Shown piece after piece: positions 1 through 9,463 of a DNA stretch of 64,000 bases. This DNA comes from Aureimonas populi (GTDB lineage Bacteria > Pseudomonadota > Alphaproteobacteria > Rhizobiales > Rhizobiaceae). The stretch is taken from NCBI RefSeq assembly GCF_017815515.1, contig NZ_CP072611.1, forward strand, positions 1,674,001-1,738,000, written 5' to 3'. Positions within the stretch are counted from its first letter, which is position 1. Every line of letters begins with the position of its first letter. The notes beneath the pieces were generated by a model. The model did not search any database, was not told where the DNA came from, and was given only the letters and a program-made list of their open reading frames with translations. A program made the position numbers and the translations under genes.

Positions 1-807
1 ATGGCCAAGACCCTGAAGGAGAAGCAGGAGGGACTGGCGGCCGCGCAACTCGGGCTGGAGCGCGAGGTGCGCGCGCGCACCCGCGAGCTGACGCTGGCCA
101 ACGAGCGGCTGCAACGCATCGACGGGCAGCGGGCGCAGTTCTTCGCCGATGTCAGCCACGAGCTGCGCACGCCCCTCACCATCCTGCGCGGCGAGGCGGA
201 CGTGGCCCTGCGCGCGGGCGACGGGGAGAGCCACCGCGACTCCCTCTCCCGCATCCGTGCCCAGGCCGCGGAGATGGGCCGCCTCCTGGAGGAGCTCCTC
301 GCCTTCGCGCGCTCCGAAAGCGAGGACGTGCCGCTGGACCTGGAGCCGGTCGAGCTGGCGCGGGTGCTGGGCGAGGCCATCGCCGACAGCCAGGTGCTGG
401 CGGAGCGGGCGGGCGTTTCGGTGGAATCGCGCGTGGAGGACCCGTCCATGATTCTCCAGGCCGACGCCGCGCGCCTGCGGCAGGTCTTCCTGATCGGGCT
501 GGACAACGCCATCAAATATTCCGCGCGCGGCGACCTCGTCACCGTCTCGGCCATCCGCATCGCCGGGGAGGCGCAGATCGTGATTTCAGACAGCGGCATC
601 GGCCTGCCGGACGGGGAGGGCGAGCAGGCCTTCGAGCGCTTCTATCGCGGGCCGGCGGCGCGGGGCCGCAGCCCCGGGGGGCTGGGCCTCGGCCTCTCGA
701 TCGCGCGCACCATCGTGGAGCGGCACCGCGGCGAGATCGCGCTGGAAGGCCGGGAGGAGGGGGCGGGCGCGCGCCTGCGCATCCGCCTGCCGCTGGTGCC
801 GCGATGA
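1..807 (+). CDS. Sensor histidine kinase, C-terminal part (5' end outside window)
   Basis: The visible 268 residues hold a short charged coiled segment (about 1-45), an H-box with FADVSHELRTP (His53), an N-box LDNAIKYS (about 165-172), a G1 box DSGIGLPDG and a G2 box GGLGLGLSIA. This is a complete HisKA plus HATPase_c transmitter that would autophosphorylate on the histidine and pass phosphate to the next gene's regulator. The ATG at base 1 is probably internal, because the sensor, transmembrane and HAMP parts of such kinases normally precede this coil and lie outside the window. The 3' end overlaps the response regulator by 4 nt (ATGA), so the two are translationally coupled. The stimulus is unknown. 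Confidence 0.9.
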   Translation: MAKTLKEKQEGLAAAQLGLEREVRARTRELTLANERLQRIDGQRAQFFADVSHELRTPLTILRGEADVALRAGDGESHRDSLSRIRAQAAEMGRLLEELLAFARSESEDVPLDLEPVELARVLGEAIADSQVLAERAGVSVESRVEDPSMILQADAARLRQVFLIGLDNAIKYSARGDLVTVSAIRIAGEAQIVISDSGIGLPDGEGEQAFERFYRGPAARGRSPGGLGLGLSIARTIVERHRGEIALEGREEGAGARLRIRLPLVPR

Positions 808-1481
808 ACGTGCTTCTCGTCGAGGACGACCCGCGCATCCTCTCCTTCCTGCAACGCGGGCTGGAGGCGGAGGGGTTCTCGGTGGCGACCGCCACGGACG
901 GACTGTCGGCGCTGGAGGCGATCCGGGCGAACGGCATCGACCTCGTCATCCTGGACAGGATGCTGCCGCGCATGGACGGGCTGACGCTGTGCCGCACGGT
1001 GCGCCAGGAGGCGCGTCCCGTGCTCATCCTCATGCTCACCGCCAAGGACAGCCTGCCCGACAAGATCGAGGGTCTCCAGGGCGGCGCGGACGATTATCTG
1101 ACCAAGCCCTTCTCCTTCGACGAGCTGCTGGCGCGGATCGGCGCGCTCAAGCGGCGCGCCCCGGTGTGGGAGGCGAGCGGCCGGCTGGCCGTGGGCCCGG
1201 TGGAGATCGACGAGACGAGCCACCGCGTGACCATGAACGGGGAGGACGTCTCCCTCACGCCGCGCGAATACGAGCTGCTGCGCTTCCTGATGGCCAATGC
1301 CGGCAAGGTGGTGAGCCGCCAGCGGCTCCTGTCCAGCGTCTGGAACTACGGCTTCGATCCGGGCACCAAGGTGGTCGACGTCTATATCCGCTATCTGCGC
1401 GCCAAGCTCGGCGACCATGACGGGCATCTCATCCGCACCGTGCGCGGCGTCGGCTACAGGCTGGCCGCCCCCGGCGCGTGA
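804..1481 (+). CDS. OmpR/PhoB-family response regulator
   Basis: 225 residues. An N-terminal receiver domain (1-118) has the acidic pair D8/D9, the phospho-acceptor D51 in VILDRMLP, T79 and K101. A C-terminal winged-helix DNA-binding domain (about 128-222) ends in RTVRGVGYRL. It is the cognate partner of the kinase whose stop codon it overlaps. It is convergent with the ArgE-like gene, with only 9 nt between stop codons. The targets cannot be read from the sequence. Confidence 0.93.
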   Translation: MNVLLVEDDPRILSFLQRGLEAEGFSVATATDGLSALEAIRANGIDLVILDRMLPRMDGLTLCRTVRQEARPVLILMLTAKDSLPDKIEGLQGGADDYLTKPFSFDELLARIGALKRRAPVWEASGRLAVGPVEIDETSHRVTMNGEDVSLTPREYELLRFLMANAGKVVSRQRLLSSVWNYGFDPGTKVVDVYIRYLRAKLGDHDGHLIRTVRGVGYRLAAPGA

Positions 1482-1490
1482 GCCCGCGCC

Positions 1491-2648
1491 TCAGCCGCGC
1501 GCCCAGTCGATCAGGCGCTCGAGAAAGGCGTCGCAGGCCGCGATCTGCTCGATGGCGATGAACTCGTCGGCCTTGTGCGCCTGCGTGATGGAGCCGGGGC
1601 CGCAGACGATCGTCTGCGTGCCGAGCATCTCGTGGAAGCGCCCGGCCTCCGTGCCGTAGGCCACCTTGGAATGGCCGTTGGTGCGCGAGAAGCTCCTGGC
1701 GAGGCGCGCCACCTCCGCGTCCGGCGGCGTCTCCAGTCCCGGAAAGCCGGCATAGACCTCCAGCTCGATACCGGCCTCGGGCGCGTGCGCGCCCATTTCG
1801 GCGTTCAGCTCCGCGACATAGGCGGCCAGTTCCTCCACGAGGGCGTCCGCGTCCTCGAAGGGCAGGACGCGGAACTCGCATTGCAGCACGCACTCGTCGG
1901 GCACGATGTTCAGCGCCGTCCCGCCCGCGATGGTGCCGGTATGGGCGGTGGTGAAGGGAATGTCGTAGGCCTCGTCCCGCCCCCCGCAGGTGGCCAGTCG
2001 CCGGGCGATCTCGCGCATCCGCACCACCACCAGCGCGGCGTAGTCCACCGCGTTGACGCCCTGCGGGGCGAGCGAGGAATGGCAGGCGCGCCCGCGCGCC
2101 GTCACGCGCATGGAGCGCTTGGCCTTGTGGCCGGTCACGACCTGCATGGAGGTCGGCTCGCCGACCACGCAGAAGGCCGGCCGCACCCCGTCCGCCCTCA
2201 GCGCCTCGAGGAGCGGCACGACGCCGAGGCACCCCACCTCCTCGTCATAGGAGAAGGCGAGGTGGATGGGCCGCCTGAGGCCGGCCGCGCGCATCCGCGG
2301 CACAGCCGCCAGCGCGCAGGCCAGGAAACCCTTCATGTCGCAGGCCCCGCGCCCGTAGAGCCGCCCGTCGCGCTCGGTGAGGGTGAAGGGATCGCTCGTC
2401 CAGGCCTGCCCGTCCACCGGCACCACGTCCGTGTGGCCGGACAGGACGATGCCAGGCTCGTCCGACGGCCCGATCGTCGCCCAGAGATTGGCCTTGAGCC
2501 CGGTCTCGTCGAAGACGCGCCGGCACGCCACGCCCTGCGCCTCCAGCGTCCCGGCGACGAAGTCGATCAGCGGCAGGTTGGAGTTTCGGCTGGTCGTGTC
2601 GAAGGCCACGAGCCGGGCGAGCATCTGCGTGCTGGTGGGCGATGCCAT
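1491..2648 (-). CDS. argE: ArgE-type acetylornithine deacetylase / M20 N-acyl-amino-acid deacylase
   Basis: 385 residues of the M20A zinc peptidase fold. GHTDVVP carries the first metal ligand and catalytic Asp, GRGACDMKG the bridging Asp, DEEVG the general base region, and GEPT the substrate loop. ArgE removes acetate from N2-acetylornithine to give ornithine. The start chosen (MASPTSTQ) has GAGGAG just upstream; the open frame runs much further 5' but overlaps the LysR gene and is spurious. It lies about 35 nt downstream of that LysR gene on the same strand and beside a divergent peptide transporter. The real substrate may therefore be another imported N-acyl amino acid rather than the arginine pathway intermediate. 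Confidence 0.85.
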   Translation of the reverse strand: MASPTSTQMLARLVAFDTTSRNSNLPLIDFVAGTLEAQGVACRRVFDETGLKANLWATIGPSDEPGIVLSGHTDVVPVDGQAWTSDPFTLTERDGRLYGRGACDMKGFLACALAAVPRMRAAGLRRPIHLAFSYDEEVGCLGVVPLLEALRADGVRPAFCVVGEPTSMQVVTGHKAKRSMRVTARGRACHSSLAPQGVNAVDYAALVVVRMREIARRLATCGGRDEAYDIPFTTAHTGTIAGGTALNIVPDECVLQCEFRVLPFEDADALVEELAAYVAELNAEMGAHAPEAGIELEVYAGFPGLETPPDAEVARLARSFSRTNGHSKVAYGTEAGRFHEMLGTQTIVCGPGSITQAHKADEFIAIEQIAACDAFLERLIDWARG

Positions 2649-2683
2649 CGGGAACTCCTCTGGGGGCATGTCGGGCAGGGGCG

Positions 2684-3673
2684 TCAAGGCGATTCCTCCG
2701 GGCCGGGCCCGGCCGAAGGGGCCTGGAATGCGGACCGGCCTCCCTGCCGGTGGCCGGCCCCGTCGCGCACGAGGTCCATGAAATCGGCGACCGCCGGCGA
2801 TTTCGGCCGGCTGGACGGCATGAGGAACGAGGTCCGGTAGGGAATCTCCGGCAGGAAGGGCCGCACGACGATGCCGCTGCCCATCTGGCGGGCGATGGGA
2901 AAGGGGTTGAGGAGCGAAAGCCCCATCCCCTCGCGCACGAACTCGCAGGCCGACACCGCCGTCGCCGTCTCGATGACGATCGCCGGCGTGACCCCCGCCC
3001 GCTCCAGCACGCGGTCGATGGCGATGCGCCCCGAATGGCGGCGCGTCAGGGCCACGAAGGGCTCCGCGCCGAGGTCCTCCGGGCGGATCACCTCCTTGCC
3101 CACGAGCCGGTGGCGCGCCGGCAGGGCGCAGATCGCCGTCGTGTCCAGCAGGAGCTCCATGCGCACGCCCTCGTGGGAGGGCACGCTGTCGGTTAGCGCG
3201 ATGTCGAAGCGCGCTTCCGCCACGCCCGTGGTCAGCACGTCGCTGGAAACCACCTCGAACCACATTTCCAGTTCCGGATTGGCCTTGCCGAACCGGGCGA
3301 TGAAGGGCGGCAGGAAACGGTGGGCGATGGTGGGCGGCGCCGCGATTCGAAAGGCGCCGCGATGCAGCCGCCGCCGCGCGGCCGTGCGGTCCTGGATGCG
3401 CGAAAGCGCCGCGAAGATGGGCTCCACCTCCTCATTGGCGAAAAGCGCCTCGGCGGTGGGCATCAGGCGCCCGCCCGCCCGCTCGAAGAGTTTTCGCCCC
3501 AGTTGTGCTTCGAGCTGCCCGAGGGCACGGCTGACGGCGGGCTGGGACAGGCCGAGCTGGCGCGCCGCAGCCGTGGTGGTGCCCGCCTCCACCAGCGCGC
3601 GCAGCACCTCCAGCTCGCGAAGCGTGATGCCGGAACGGCGTTCCTGAGGCCGGTTGTCGTCGATCTCGCTCAC
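2684..3673 (-). CDS. LysR-family transcriptional regulator
   Basis: 329 residues. The N-terminal winged helix-turn-helix (about 17-75) reads AARQLGLSQPAVSRALGQLE, followed by the two-lobed effector-binding domain (about 95-300) and a Gly/Pro-rich tail. The start is GTG with a weak ribosome site; a six-codon frame MSRRPR ends by overlapping this GTG (GTGA), so coupled initiation is possible. It is divergent from the dipeptide-type ABC operon and directly upstream of the ArgE-like gene. It likely controls both, presumably in response to the imported ligand. Confidence 0.9.
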   Translation of the reverse strand: MSEIDDNRPQERRSGITLRELEVLRALVEAGTTTAAARQLGLSQPAVSRALGQLEAQLGRKLFERAGGRLMPTAEALFANEEVEPIFAALSRIQDRTAARRRLHRGAFRIAAPPTIAHRFLPPFIARFGKANPELEMWFEVVSSDVLTTGVAEARFDIALTDSVPSHEGVRMELLLDTTAICALPARHRLVGKEVIRPEDLGAEPFVALTRRHSGRIAIDRVLERAGVTPAIVIETATAVSACEFVREGMGLSLLNPFPIARQMGSGIVVRPFLPEIPYRTSFLMPSSRPKSPAVADFMDLVRDGAGHRQGGRSAFQAPSAGPGPEESP

Positions 3674-3696
3674 CGGGGCCTGCGCGACATATAATC

Positions 3697-3740
3697 ATTA
3701 TGCATAGAATTTCTTCTTTCCAATTTGATTAGCGCATAAT
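3697..3740. promoter_or_regulatory. Inverted repeat in the LysR/ABC-operon divergent region
   Basis: A perfect 7-bp inverted repeat, ATTATGC (3697-3703) and GCATAAT (3734-3740), lies 30 bp apart inside an A+T-rich patch that stands out from its G+C-rich surroundings. It is between the divergent LysR gene (start 3673) and binding-protein gene (start 3825). That is where a LysR tetramer operator and the two promoters would be expected. The right arm also resembles a -10 box. The operator role is inferred. Confidence 0.45.
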
Positions 3741-3824
3741 AGCGTTCGTGCCAACAGGGGCGGCGAGCGGGCGGCGGAGCGGCCCCCGGCCCCATGGCGG
3801 TTTCAACCTGATGGAGAAGAGGCG

Positions 3825-5444
3825 ATGAATTCCTATTCGACCAGCCTAGCGGCAGGACTGATCGCGGCAAGTGCGCTTGCGGGCGGCGCGTCGGCGCAGC
3901 AGCTCACGATCGGCCTCGCCTCCGAGGCCACCTCGATGGACCCGCAGTTCCACAATCTGGCCACCAACTCGCAGGTGCGCCAGAACATCTTCGAATCCCT
4001 CATCGCGCAGGACGCGCTTCAGGGGCTCCAGCCGGCGCTGGCGACCGAGTGGGAGGCGGTGGACGACACGACCTGGCGCTACACCCTGCGCGAGGGCGTG
4101 ACCTTCCACGACGGCACCCCCTTCACCGCGCGCGACGTGATCTACAGCTATTGCCGCGTGCCGCTGGTGGAGAATTCGCCCTCCTCCTTCTCGATCTACA
4201 CCCAGTCGGTCACGGCCATGCGCGCCGAGGGCGACCATACGCTGATCGTGGAGACGAACGGCCCGAACCCGCTGATGCCGGTGGAAAGCTCCACCATCGC
4301 CATCCTCTCGGCCGACGCGGCCGGCGCCGAGGAGGAGGTCGTCTTCAACGGCGAGGGCTGCGAGGGCATGGGCACCGTGCCGCAGGCTACCGCCTTCAAC
4401 GACCCGGCCGTCTCGGTGGGCACGGGCCCCTACAAGCTCGTGGAATTCACGCGCGGCGCCCAGCTCGTCCTTTCCCGCAACGACGATTACTGGGGCGAGG
4501 CGCCGCATTGGGAGCGGGTCGTCCTGCGCCCGATCACCAGCGCCGGCCCGCGCGTCGCAGCCCTCCTGTCGGGCGACGTGGACCTTATCGAATCCCCGCC
4601 CATCCAGGATCTGCCGCGCCTGGAGCAGGCCGGGTTCAACGTCGTCGACACGCTGTCGAACCGCGTCATCTATCTGGCGCCCTTCCAGGAGGATGAGGCG
4701 CCGAGCCTGACCGGCACCGATGGCGCCAACCCGATGACGGACCCGCGCGTCCGCCAGGCCATGTCGCTGGCCATCAACCGCGAGGCCATCGTCGAGCGCA
4801 TCATGAACGGCTATGCCGAGCCGGCGGGCGAGCTGCTTCCGCCGCCCATGTTCGGCACCTCGGGCCGCGCCGTCGACCCTTACGACCCGGCCCGCGCGCA
4901 GGAGCTTCTGGCCGAGGCGGGCTGGCCGGACGGCTTCGGCGTCGTGCTCGGCACGCCCAACGACCGCTACATCAACGACGAGCAGGTGGCGCAGGCCGTC
5001 GCGCAGATGCTGACGCGCATCGGCATCCGCACGCAGGTGGACGCCACGACCGCCAGCCAGTTCTTCTCGCGACGCAACAATCTGGAGTTCCCGCTCTACC
5101 TGGCCGGCTGGGGCGCCTCCTCCGGCGAGATGTCCTCGCCGCTGAAGTCGCTCGTGGCCACCTACGACCGCGAGGCCGGCATGGGCGTGACCAATGCGGC
5201 ACGCTACTCCAGCGAGGAGCTGGACACGATCCTGCGCGAGGCCATGGTCACGATCGACGACGAGGAGCGCTCCCGCCTCCTGCAGGAGGCCGAGACCATC
5301 GCGCTCGACGATTTCGGCATCCTGCCCCTGCACTACGAGCGCTCGGCCTGGGCGATGAAGCCCGAGATCGCCTACGAGCCGCGCGTGGACCAGTACACAC
5401 TGGCTTTCGCGGTGCGCCCGGCGGACGCGAGCGCCGGGGACTGA
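3825..5444 (+). CDS. Dipeptide/oligopeptide-type ABC transporter substrate-binding protein
   Basis: 539 residues, SBP_bac_5 (DppA/OppA) family, periplasmic. A signal peptide ends at about GGASA/QQL (cleavage near residue 24). The mature start TIGLASEATSMDPQFHN and the segment YTLREGVTFHDGTPFTARDV are typical of the family. It has a good ribosome site (GAGAAGAGG) and begins a five-gene transport operon followed by a hydrolase. The ligand could be a di- or oligopeptide, or an opine-like or N-acyl amino acid; sequence alone does not decide. Confidence 0.9.
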   Translation: MNSYSTSLAAGLIAASALAGGASAQQLTIGLASEATSMDPQFHNLATNSQVRQNIFESLIAQDALQGLQPALATEWEAVDDTTWRYTLREGVTFHDGTPFTARDVIYSYCRVPLVENSPSSFSIYTQSVTAMRAEGDHTLIVETNGPNPLMPVESSTIAILSADAAGAEEEVVFNGEGCEGMGTVPQATAFNDPAVSVGTGPYKLVEFTRGAQLVLSRNDDYWGEAPHWERVVLRPITSAGPRVAALLSGDVDLIESPPIQDLPRLEQAGFNVVDTLSNRVIYLAPFQEDEAPSLTGTDGANPMTDPRVRQAMSLAINREAIVERIMNGYAEPAGELLPPPMFGTSGRAVDPYDPARAQELLAEAGWPDGFGVVLGTPNDRYINDEQVAQAVAQMLTRIGIRTQVDATTASQFFSRRNNLEFPLYLAGWGASSGEMSSPLKSLVATYDREAGMGVTNAARYSSEELDTILREAMVTIDDEERSRLLQEAETIALDDFGILPLHYERSAWAMKPEIAYEPRVDQYTLAFAVRPADASAGD

Positions 5445-5460
5445 CACGCGCCCATCCCTC

Positions 5461-5488
5461 GCCGGCCGGGTCGCCCGATCCGGCCGGC
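5461..5488 (+). terminator. Hairpin between binding-protein and permease genes
   Basis: A perfect 9-bp inverted repeat, GCCGGCCGG (5461-5469) and CCGGCCGGC (5480-5488), flanks a 10-nt loop in the 73-nt gap after the binding-protein gene. There is no U-tract, so it is unlikely to be a full intrinsic terminator. Such stems in ABC operons commonly protect the upstream mRNA 3' end, giving excess binding protein over membrane components. That role is inferred from position. Confidence 0.6.
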
Positions 5489-5517
5489 CTGCATTCCATC
5501 GGCTCCATGAGGTCGCG

Positions 5518-6495
5518 ATGATCGTCTATCTGGTAAGGCGGATCGGGCAGAGTCTCCTCGCCATCGCGGCGATGGCGACGCTCGTGTTCCTCGGCGTCTA
5601 CGCCATCGGCAATCCGGTCGACGTGCTCGTCAGCCCGGACGCCAACCAGGCCGAGATCGAGGCCACCATCGCGCGGCTGGGCCTCGACCAGCCGCTCTGG
5701 CGCCAGTTCCTCACCTTCGCGGGCAACGCGCTGCGCGGCGATCTCGGCACCTCCTTCGTCTACGGGCGCCCGGCGCTCGACATCATCATGGAGCGCCTGC
5801 CGGCGACGATGGAGCTGGCCTTCGTCGCTCTCGTCATCTCCGTCGCGCTCGGCGTGCCGCTGGGCGTCTATGCCGGGCTGAAGCCCGATACGATCGGCGG
5901 GCGCTCGGTCATGGCCGGCTCGATCCTGGGCTTCTCGCTGCCCAATTTCTGGCAGGGGATGATCCTCATCCTGATCTTCGCCGTCTTCCTGGGCTGGCTG
6001 CCGGCCGGCGGGCGCGGGCAGACGGTCGAGCTCTTCGGCCTGCGCGTCTCCTTCCTGACGACGAACGGGCTCACCCACCTCATCCTGCCGGCCTTCAACC
6101 TGGCCCTGTTCAAGATGGCGCTGGTCATCCGCCTGGCGCGCGCCAACACCCGGGAGGTCTGCCTGCAGGACTACATCAAGTTCGCCCGCGCCAAGGGCCT
6201 GTCGCCCCGCCGCATCGTCCTCGTCCATGTCCTGAAGAACATCATGATCCCGGTCGTGACCATTCTGGGGCTGGAGCTGGGCTCGATGATCGCCTTCGCG
6301 GTCGTCACCGAAACGGTCTTCGCCTGGCCCGGCATGGGCAAGCTCCTGATCGATTCCATCAATCTCCTCGACCGCCCGGTGATCGTGGCCTACCTCATGC
6401 TCACCGTCGTCATCATCATCACGATCAACCTCGTGGTGGACATCCTCTACTCCTTCCTCGACCCGAGGGTGCGCCTGTCGGAGGTGAAGGCATGA
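5518..6495 (+). CDS. Dipeptide-type ABC transporter permease (DppB-like)
   Basis: 325 residues, inner-membrane BPD_transp_1 permease. An N-terminal transmembrane helix (about 8-30, IGQSLLAIAAMATLVFLGVY) precedes the family N-terminal domain and about five more helices. The EAA loop (ARAKGLSPRRIVLVHVLKN) contacts the ATPase. It forms a heterodimer with the next gene product and overlaps it by 4 nt (ATGA). Confidence 0.93.
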   Translation: MIVYLVRRIGQSLLAIAAMATLVFLGVYAIGNPVDVLVSPDANQAEIEATIARLGLDQPLWRQFLTFAGNALRGDLGTSFVYGRPALDIIMERLPATMELAFVALVISVALGVPLGVYAGLKPDTIGGRSVMAGSILGFSLPNFWQGMILILIFAVFLGWLPAGGRGQTVELFGLRVSFLTTNGLTHLILPAFNLALFKMALVIRLARANTREVCLQDYIKFARAKGLSPRRIVLVHVLKNIMIPVVTILGLELGSMIAFAVVTETVFAWPGMGKLLIDSINLLDRPVIVAYLMLTVVIIITINLVVDILYSFLDPRVRLSEVKA

Positions 6496-7421
6496 GCGAG
6501 GAGGCGGTGGTGGCGGCCGTGGAGCCGCTGGCGGCAAGGCCCGCCGCGGTGGAGACCCCCTTCCGGCGGCTGGTGCGCGGCTTCTTCGAGGACAGGCTGG
6601 CGGTTCTGGGCCTTCTCGTCTTCGCCCTCGTGGCCGCGCTCGCCTTCGCCGCGCCGTGGATCGTGCCGCAGAACCCCTACGACCTCGCCCAGCTCGACAT
6701 CATGGACGGGGGGCTCGCCCCCGGCGAGACGAGCTTCTCCGGGCTCACCTACTGGCTGGGCACCGACCCGCAGGGGCGCGACATGCTCTCGGCCATCTTC
6801 TACGGCCTGCGCATCTCGCTCGTCGTCGCCTTCGTATCGCTCGCCTTCGCCATCACCATCGGCGTGGTGGCGGGCACGGCGGCGGCCTATTTCGGCGGGC
6901 GCGTGGACAGCCTGATCATGCGCGTGGTGGACCTCCAGCTCTCCTTTCCCTCGATCCTCATCGCGCTGATCCTGCTGGCCCTGTTCGGGCGCGGCATGGA
7001 CAAGGTGATCATCGCGCTCATCATCGTCCAATGGGCCTACTATGCCCGCACCGTGCGCTCCTCGGCCATCGTGGAGACACGCAAGGACTATATCCAGGCC
7101 GCGCGGTGCCTCGCCTTCTCGCACCGGCGCATCATGTTCCGCCACCTCCTGCCCAATTGCGTGCCGCCGCTGATCGTGGTCGCCACCGTCCAGATCGCCA
7201 ACGCCATCGCGCTGGAGGCCACGCTCTCCTTCCTCGGCGTCGGCGTGCCCGTCACCGAGCCCTCGCTCGGCCTGCTCATCGCCAACGGCTACGACTACCT
7301 GCTCTCGGGCCGCTACTGGGTGAGCGTGTTTCCGGGCGTGGCGCTGCTCGTCACCATCGTTGCCATCAACCTCGTCGGCGACCGCCTGCGCGACGTGCTC
7401 AACCCACGGCTCCAGAAATGA
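6492..7421 (+). CDS. Dipeptide-type ABC transporter permease (DppC-like)
   Basis: 309 residues. A soluble N-terminal stretch is followed by a helix at about 36-56, a loop containing LGTDPQGRDMLSAIFYGLR (the diagnostic DppC/OppC motif), and five further helices. The EAA loop is AARCLAFSHRRIMFRHLLPN. It pairs with the preceding permease. The start overlaps the upstream stop (ATGA) and the 3' end overlaps the following ATPase gene in the same way. Confidence 0.93.
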   Translation: MSEEAVVAAVEPLAARPAAVETPFRRLVRGFFEDRLAVLGLLVFALVAALAFAAPWIVPQNPYDLAQLDIMDGGLAPGETSFSGLTYWLGTDPQGRDMLSAIFYGLRISLVVAFVSLAFAITIGVVAGTAAAYFGGRVDSLIMRVVDLQLSFPSILIALILLALFGRGMDKVIIALIIVQWAYYARTVRSSAIVETRKDYIQAARCLAFSHRRIMFRHLLPNCVPPLIVVATVQIANAIALEATLSFLGVGVPVTEPSLGLLIANGYDYLLSGRYWVSVFPGVALLVTIVAINLVGDRLRDVLNPRLQK

Positions 7422-8403
7422 CGGCGCTGCTTCAAGTCACCGATCTCAAGACGCATTTCTTCACGCGCGACGGCGTGGCCAAGGCGGTGGACGGGGTCAG
7501 CCTGCGTCTCGACAAGGGCGAGATCCTCGGCCTCGTCGGAGAATCGGGCTCCGGCAAGTCCGTCACCGGCTTCTCGCTGCTGGGCCTCGTCGATCCGCCG
7601 GGGCGCGTCGTCTCGGGCGAGATCGCCTTTGCCGGCATCGATCTCGTCAAGGGCGGCGAGAAGGCCATGCGCGGCCTGCGCGGCAAGCGCATCGCCATGA
7701 TCTTCCAGGACCCGATGATGACGCTGAACCCGGTGTTGCGGGTCGATACGCAGATGATCGAGACCGTGCAGGCGCATGAGAAGGTGAGCCGGGCCACCGC
7801 CCGCGAGCGGGCGCGCCAGGCGCTGGTGCAGGTGGGCATCTCGGCGCCGGACGAGCGGCTGGAAAGCTATCCGCATCAGTTCTCGGGCGGTATGCGCCAG
7901 CGCGTGGCCATCGCCATCGCCCTCCTGCACAAGCCCGACCTCATCATCGCCGACGAGCCCACCACCGCGCTCGACGTCACCATCCAGGCGCAGATCCTGG
8001 CCGAGGTGCAGAAATTGTGTGCCGAGACGGGCACGGCGCTGATCTGGATCACGCACGATCTGGCCGTCGTCTCCGGCCTCGCGGACAGGCTGGCGGTGAT
8101 GTATGCGGGCCGCATCGTGGAGGAGGGGCCGACGGCCGAGATCATCGCCAACCCCATCCACCCCTATACGCGCGGCCTCATCGCCTCCGTGCCCCACGGC
8201 AAGCCGCACGGCTCCATGCTGGAGCAGATCAAGGGCATGACGCCCTCTCTCCTCAACCTGCCGCGCGGCTGCACCTTCGCGCCGCGCTGCCCGCGCGCGG
8301 ACGCGGCCTGCGCGCAGGAGCCGGCGCTGGAGGAGAAGGCGCCCGGCCGCCTCGCCCGCTGCGTCCATCCGCATGGCCCCGCACAGATGGAGGCATCCCT
8401 CTC

Positions 8404-8407
<4 letters not shown>
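7418..8407 (+). CDS. Dipeptide-type ABC transporter ATP-binding protein (DppD-like)
   Basis: 329 residues. Walker A GESGSGKS (41-48), Q-loop in [12 protein letters not shown], signature [12 protein letters not shown], Walker [13 protein letters not shown] and the switch His in ITHDLAVV are intact. The C-terminal oligopeptide-family domain has [11 protein letters not shown]. One of two ATPases energising the permease pair. The start was set at the ATGA overlap with the upstream stop rather than at earlier in-frame codons that run through the permease gene. Confidence 0.93.
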
Positions 8408-9408
<1,001 letters not shown>

Positions 9409-9463
9409 CAGGGCCCGCCAGCGGCGCATATGGACGCCGCATCATGAAAGCGAGGAGAGCATC

